DNA of 10,025 bases from AWTP1-13 sp035762425. Lineage in GTDB: Bacteria; Pseudomonadota; Alphaproteobacteria; Rhizobiales; Hyphomicrobiaceae. The position numbers and the translations under genes were made by a program. Location: the NCBI GenBank assembly GCA_035762425.1, contig DASTOW010000043.1, positions 1 to 10,025 on the forward strand, given 5' to 3'. The notes beneath the pieces were generated by a model. The model had not been told where the DNA came from, did not search any database, and saw nothing but the letters and a program-made list of their open reading frames with translations. Shown piece by piece: positions 6,112 through 10,025 of the stretch. Position 1 is the first letter of the stretch; each line of letters begins with the position of its first letter.

Positions 6112-7297
6112 TCATGCTGCGGCGACGTAAGCGTTGCCAAGCAAGCGGCGGTAGGTGTGGAGCACCGCATGCTGGACATGAGTTTCTGTGTATCCGCTGA
6201 GGAAGCGCTGTCGCGCCGCCAAGCCCATCGCCCAACGCAGGTCCGCCTCTGACGCAAGCCGCGCGAGAGCTTCGGCCAAACTCTCGGGATCATCGGGCGG
6301 CACGAGCAATCCTTCCACGCCGTAGCGCACGAAGTCGCGATCGCCAGGCACGTCCGTAACGACCAGCGGGCGCCCGCACGCTGCAGCCTCGATCAACGCA
6401 CGCGGCAGCCCCTCGCCGCCGCGCCAAGCAAGAACAAAGATGTCGGTGCGCCGCCATATGCCGGCGACATCCGCTACATGCCCACGCCAGACCGCATCGG
6501 CTTGGTCGCACCAGGTTGTCAGCGACTGAGACGGGACCGCCTCCGGATTTTCGGCATCGCTCCGGCCGTAGAGCTCGAGCTGCAGCGGTACGCCTCTGTT
6601 GCGCAGGGCGGCAAACGCTTGCACCAGGACGTCGATGCCATTTGATCGGACCATGCGTCCGACATGTGCAGCCACCGGAACCTGTTGGGACGCGGCATGA
6701 GCGGGAATGCGTGCGGATCGACGCCTGCCCCGCCGAGCATGGCAAAGTTCTGACTTGGCTCCGCACCTGCCTGGCGCAAGGTCGACAACTCATGTGAATT
6801 CTCGACCAGAAGACAGGCGCCCTGGTTCACCAACGACGCCAAGACGCGCAGCACTGCTTTCCCGCATAGGCGACGCAGCGGCTCGGTGCTTGTTCCGAGC
6901 AAGCCTTGACCGGTTAGATGCACAACAACTTGCGCGGGGCCGACCAGCCTAGTCTAGCTGCAAGCCCGCCCAATACCATGGCCTTCGTTGCAACCAAATG
7001 CACCACGTCCGGCTGTTCTTCTCGCAGGATGCGAGACAGCGCCAAGATCGAGCGACCTTCCCCAACCGGATTGCTCGAACCACGCCGGAAGTCGAACGGC
7101 ACGACGCGTACGCCAAGCTCCTTGAGCTGTGGCCTGTGCTTGGACGGCCCGGTGATGACGCCGACAGAGCGCGCCACGTGCTTCAGTACGCGCGATTTCT
7201 GCAACCTGCGTGAGGAAAGTCGCGGGCGTGAGCCATAGCATCCCTCGCGTACGTTCCGGCCAAGACAGCCAATGCACAAACGTTGAAGGACAGCGGT
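6112..7297 (-). pseudogene. Family 4 (GT-B) glycosyltransferase, disrupted by frameshifts
   Basis: Reading the minus strand, three frames together give one full-length (~390 residue) GT4 enzyme, a type that transfers a sugar from a nucleotide donor in exopolysaccharide, capsule or O-antigen synthesis. Part 1 (7297-6914) has VGVITGPSK, DFRRGSSNP, PDVVHLVATKAMVLGGLAAR. Part 2 (about 6935-6519) continues with VVVHLTGQGLLGTSTEPLRR and GGAGVDPHAFP. Part 3 (about 6690-6112) has VGRMVRSNGIDVLV, ELYGRSD, GHVADV, and the donor-site EGLPRALIE, an E-x7-E motif, then TDVPG and VEGLLVPPDDP. Each junction is explained by loss of one base: near 6930 (PRK then VVVHL) and near 6686 (RPN then QVPVAA). Motifs are well kept, so inactivation would be recent, unless these are sequence errors. 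The true start is unclear: part 1 has no ATG, only a TTG at 7279. It converges on the HlyC-like gene and is not obviously linked to it. Confidence 0.8.
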
Positions 7298-7367
7298 TTA
7301 GACTGAGCCGTGACAGGCAAGCCTGTATGCACGCGGGACGCGAACTCACTGTCCGGCCGGCACATTA

Positions 7368-7393
7368 CACACGTTCGACACACACGTTCGACC
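7368..7393. repeat. 13-bp tandem direct repeat, possible operator
   Basis: CACACGTTCGACA is followed directly by CACACGTTCGACC: 12 of 13 bases identical in adjacent copies. It lies ~75-110 bases upstream of the likely glycosyltransferase start and ~430 bases upstream of the malic enzyme. Adjacent direct repeats of this size can be regulator sites, but chance is not excluded. Confidence 0.35.
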
Positions 7394-7769
7394 GCAATCG
7401 AAGGTGCCTCGGTCGGTTTTCAACAACTCGCGGCTGCTTAACTGGAATCAGCCCGATCCGACAGGGAAGCTTGAGGCGAGGCAATGGTCGGCCGCATGGC
7501 GCATCGCCTCCCCGATCGGCGGACGGCAGGTACGCGCTGTCGAGGCGCATGGTTAGCGTCTGGTCTTGTTAATCCCGAGTGACCCAACCCGGCCCGCGGT
7601 GGATCCCGGCGCGTCGCCCATCCGCCCGCCACACCCTGTGCCGGCACGCCGGAGGCCGGCATGCACATTGGCCTCGCCCTGCGGCAGCGTCAGCCTTACC
7701 GTCATGCACAACACCCGCGGCCGGATCCTTGGCAGGCACGGGGATGAGGCATGGCTACTGCTGGCAATT

Positions 7770-7796
7770 GGCCGGGCGCCGAACGCAGCCCCGGCC
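7770..7796. other. Hairpin upstream of the malic enzyme start
   Basis: GGCCGGG, a 13-base loop, then CCCGGCC, ending 30 bases before the malic enzyme ATG and 16 bases before its Shine-Dalgarno. It could lie in the mRNA leader, but the transcription start is unknown, and short GC stems are frequent at this base composition. Confidence 0.35.
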
Positions 7797-7812
7797 CGAC
7801 AGGGACGCGCAC

Positions 7813-7817
7813 GGGAG
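7813..7817 (+). promoter_or_regulatory. Ribosome binding site of the malic enzyme gene
   Basis: GGGAG nine bases before the ATG at 7827, continued by the purine run AAGAG. It supports 7827 as the start; the protein's first residues (MDEATLREAALEYH) also match where family members begin. Confidence 0.7.
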
Positions 7818-7826
7818 AAGAGACGT

Positions 7827-10025
7827 ATGGATGAAGCAACCCTTCGCGAAGCCGCGCTCGAGTATCACCGTGCGCCGACGCCCGGCAAGATTGCCGTCGT
7901 CGCCACCAAGGGCCTCACCAACCAGCACGATCTGTCGCTCGCCTACTCTCCGGGCGTCGCCTACGCCTGCCTTGCCATCAAGGAGAACCCGAAGGAAGCG
8001 GCCAACCTCACCAGCCGCGCCAATCTGGTGGCAGTGATCAGCAACGGCACGGCGGTGCTCGGGCTCGGCAATATCGGGCCGCTCGCCAGTAAGCCGGTGA
8101 TGGAAGGCAAGGGCTGCCTGTTCAAAAAATTCGCCGGCATCGACGTGTTCGACATCGAGATCGACGCCACCGACCCCGACCGGATCGTGGAGGTGGTGGC
8201 GGCACTGGAGCCGACCTTCGGCGGCATCAACCTGGAGGACATCAAGGCGCCGGAGTGCTTCATCGTCGAGCGGCGGCTACGCGAGCGCATGAAGATCCCC
8301 GTGTTCCACGACGATCAGCACGGCACGGCCATCATCGTCTCGGCGGCAATCCTCAACGGCCTGGAACTGGTCGGCAAGGATATCGCCAGCGTGAAGGTGG
8401 CGGTCTCCGGTGCGGGTGCTGCCGCGCTCGCCTGCCTCGACCTGCTGGTCAAGCTCGGGCTCAAACCCGACAATATCCGCGTCTGCGACATCAAGGGCGT
8501 GGTCTACAAGGGTCGCATCGAGGAGATGGACCCGGAGAAGGCGCGCTATGCCCGCGACACGCGCGCCCGCACGCTGGCCGAGATCGTGTCCGACGCCGAT
8601 CTGTTCCTCGGCCTGTCGGCCGGCGGCGTGCTGAAGCCGGACTTAATTTCCAGCATGGCACCGCGCCCGCTGATCCTGGCACTCGCCAACCCCGAGCCCG
8701 AGATCCGCCCTGAGCTTGCGCGGCAGGTGCGCTCCGACGCCATCCTGTGCACCGGCCGCTCGGATTATCCCAACCAGGTCAACAACGTCCTGTGCTTTCC
8801 TTTCATCTTCCGCGGCGCACTGGACGTGGGCGCTACTGTCATCAACGACGCCATGAAGATCGCAGCCGTGCATGCGATTGCCGAGTTGGCGCGCGCAGAG
8901 GCCTCCGACATAGTCGCCAGCGCTTATGGTGGGCAGGCGCCGCAGTTCGGGCCTGACTACCTGATCCCCAAACCGTTCGACCCGCGCCTCATCGAGCGCA
9001 TCGCCCCGGCGGTAGCCAAGGCCGCGATGGACAGCGGCGTGGCGACCCGCCCCCTCGACGATCTGGAAGCCTACCGTCAGCGCATGGAGCGCTTCTCCTA
9101 TCACTCGGGCAACAGCATGAAGCCCGTGTTCCAGGCGGCCAAGGCCGCGCCCAAGCGCGTGATCTATGCCGAGGGCGAGGAGGAGCGGGTGCTGCGGGCC
9201 GTGCAGGTCGTGGTCGACGAGGGGATTGCCTTCCCCGTGCTGCTTGGACGCGCCGAGGTGATTGCCCGACGCATCGAGACGCTGGGGCTGCGATTGAAGG
9301 TCGGCCAGACCTGCGAGGTGGTCAACATCCTAAGCGACCCGCGCTATCCGAGCATAGTGACCGAATACTACGAGCTCGGTCGCCGCCGCGGCGTCACCGA
9401 GGCCATCGCCAAGGAGGCGATGCGAAGCCGCGCCTCGCTGATCGCCGCCATGCTACTGAGGCGCGGCGACGTCGATGCCATGCTGTGCGGCACGGTCGGT
9501 AGGTTCGATGAGCACCTCAAAGGCGTACGCGAGGTGATCGGCTGCCGCAAAGGCGTGTTCACGCTCGCGGCCATGAACATGCTGATGCTTCCCAACCGCC
9601 AGATCTTCATCTGCGACACCTATGTCAATCGCCATCCCAAGGCGGTCGAGATCGCCGAGATGACGCTGCTGGCAGCCGATGAGATGCGCCGCTTTGGCCT
9701 GACGCCGGCGGCCGCACTCCTCTCCCATTCGAGTTTCGGCAGCTCGGAGGCGGCGGAGGCGCAGCTGATGCGCGAGGCCCTTGCCATCCTCCTTGAGCAC
9801 GACCCGGACTTGGTGGTCGAGGGCGAGATGCAGGGCGACGCTGCCCTGTCCAAGGTCGCGCTCGACCGGACGTTCCCCAGTTCGCGTCTGCGCACCGAGG
9901 CCAACCTACTGATCATGCCCAACGTGGACGCCGCCAACATCGCCTACAACCTGCTCAAGGTGACGGCCGGCAACGGCATCACGGTCGGCCCGATCCTGCT
10001 CGGGCTCGCGCGGCCGGCGCACATC
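7827..10025 (+). CDS. maeB: NADP-dependent malic enzyme with phosphotransacetylase-like domain, 3'-truncated
   Basis: Oxidatively decarboxylates malate to pyruvate and CO2 in the cytoplasm with NADP (typical of this hybrid form), giving NADPH and linking the TCA cycle to pyruvate. The window holds 733 residues and the frame is open at the right edge; family members are ~750-770 residues, so about 20-35 are missing. Malic domain 1-~425: catalytic Tyr40 (AYSPGVA), the Lys in EGKGCLFKKFAG (probably Lys95), metal ligands Glu137 and Asp138 (INLEDI) with Asp162/163 (FHDDQHGTA), and a dinucleotide-binding SGAGAAAL at 194-201. PTA-like domain ~430 onward, starting MKPVFQAAK and including VIYAEGEEERVLRA; in studied enzymes this domain is regulatory (acetyl-CoA sensing) and not a working transacetylase. 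No frameshift is visible. The gene has its own ribosome binding site and appears to be monocistronic on its 5' side. Confidence 0.96.
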   Translation, partial: MDEATLREAALEYHRAPTPGKIAVVATKGLTNQHDLSLAYSPGVAYACLAIKENPKEAANLTSRANLVAVISNGTAVLGLGNIGPLASKPVMEGKGCLFKKFAGIDVFDIEIDATDPDRIVEVVAALEPTFGGINLEDIKAPECFIVERRLRERMKIPVFHDDQHGTAIIVSAAILNGLELVGKDIASVKVAVSGAGAAALACLDLLVKLGLKPDNIRVCDIKGVVYKGRIEEMDPEKARYARDTRARTLAEIVSDADLFLGLSAGGVLKPDLISSMAPRPLILALANPEPEIRPELARQVRSDAILCTGRSDYPNQVNNVLCFPFIFRGALDVGATVINDAMKIAAVHAIAELARAEASDIVASAYGGQAPQFGPDYLIPKPFDPRLIERIAPAVAKAAMDSGVATRPLDDLEAYRQRMERFSYHSGNSMKPVFQAAKAAPKRVIYAEGEEERVLRAVQVVVDEGIAFPVLLGRAEVIARRIETLGLRLKVGQTCEVVNILSDPRYPSIVTEYYELGRRRGVTEAIAKEAMRSRASLIAAMLLRRGDVDAMLCGTVGRFDEHLKGVREVIGCRKGVFTLAAMNMLMLPNRQIFICDTYVNRHPKAVEIAEMTLLAADEMRRFGLTPAAALLSHSSFGSSEAAEAQLMREALAILLEHDPDLVVEGEMQGDAALSKVALDRTFPSSRLRTEANLLIMPNVDAANIAYNLLKVTAGNGITVGPILLGLARPAHI

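Larger units (their letters stand above)
7298..7826. other. Intergenic region without a credible gene
   Basis: About 530 bases between the divergent glycosyltransferase remnant and the malic enzyme gene. The short open frames on both strands are rich in Arg, Pro and Cys, show no family resemblance, and have no convincing ribosome binding site. The stretch should hold the malic enzyme promoter, but I find no clear sigma-70 boxes. It contains a 13-bp direct repeat (7368-7393), a GCCGGC-rich palindromic patch (around 7638-7664) and a hairpin near the malic enzyme start (7770-7796). Confidence 0.6.

Noticed and set aside
6914..6940. Programmed ribosomal frameshifting to explain the split glycosyltransferase
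   Set aside because: No slippery heptamer or following structure is seen at either junction. Two separate shifts in one gene are better explained by mutation or sequence error.
7183..7383. 66-codon minus-strand frame as the real start of the glycosyltransferase
   Set aside because: Its translation is Cys/Arg-rich, has no Rossmann-fold features, and stops before the conserved GT segment.
7210..7572. 120-codon plus-strand frame in the intergenic region
   Set aside because: Low-complexity Arg/Ser-rich translation, no ribosome binding site, and overlap with the antisense of the glycosyltransferase N-terminus.
8255..8713. 152-codon frame inside the malic enzyme gene
   Set aside because: It is an out-of-frame shadow of the well-conserved malic enzyme; the real frame is unbroken through this stretch.

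Overview
The window is about 10 kb of GC-rich bacterial DNA. It most likely comes from a proteobacterium: RTX/type I secretion proteins, an HlyC-family protein and a hybrid malic enzyme occur together in that phylum. The malic enzyme reads most like beta- or gammaproteobacterial versions, but that is an impression from reading and was not tested by a tree.

Layout, left to right. (1) Bases 1-5336, plus strand: the C-terminal ~1,777 residues of a very large secreted protein. It starts inside an animal-type (peroxidase-cyclooxygenase superfamily) haem peroxidase domain. RTX nonapeptide blocks, two Ig-like modules, more RTX blocks and a C-terminal type I secretion signal follow. Its N-terminus, including the distal haem histidine, lies outside the window. 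The architecture matches bacterial peroxicin-like peroxidases, the group that includes the Mn(II)-oxidising MopA proteins. (2) Bases 5403-5960, plus strand: a small HlyC-family (RTX-toxin lysine acyltransferase-like) protein just downstream. Both catalytic residues known from HlyC appear to be replaced. (3) Bases 6112 to about 7297, minus strand: a family-4 glycosyltransferase of normal length, broken by two single-base deletions and therefore a probable pseudogene. (4) Bases 7298-7826: about 530 bases with no credible gene. (5) From 7827 to the right edge, plus strand: a NADP-type malic enzyme fused to a phosphotransacetylase-like domain (MaeB type), lacking only its extreme C-terminus.

How the genes relate: the peroxidase and the HlyC-like gene are co-oriented and 66 bases apart. 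They look like a secreted RTX protein with a dedicated partner, and this pair is the most interesting part of the window. Two perfect hairpins follow their stop codons. No type I exporter genes (ABC, membrane fusion, TolC) are in view. The glycosyltransferase converges on the pair and looks like a decayed envelope or exopolysaccharide gene. The malic enzyme is a housekeeping gene of central metabolism and marks where the accessory region ends.
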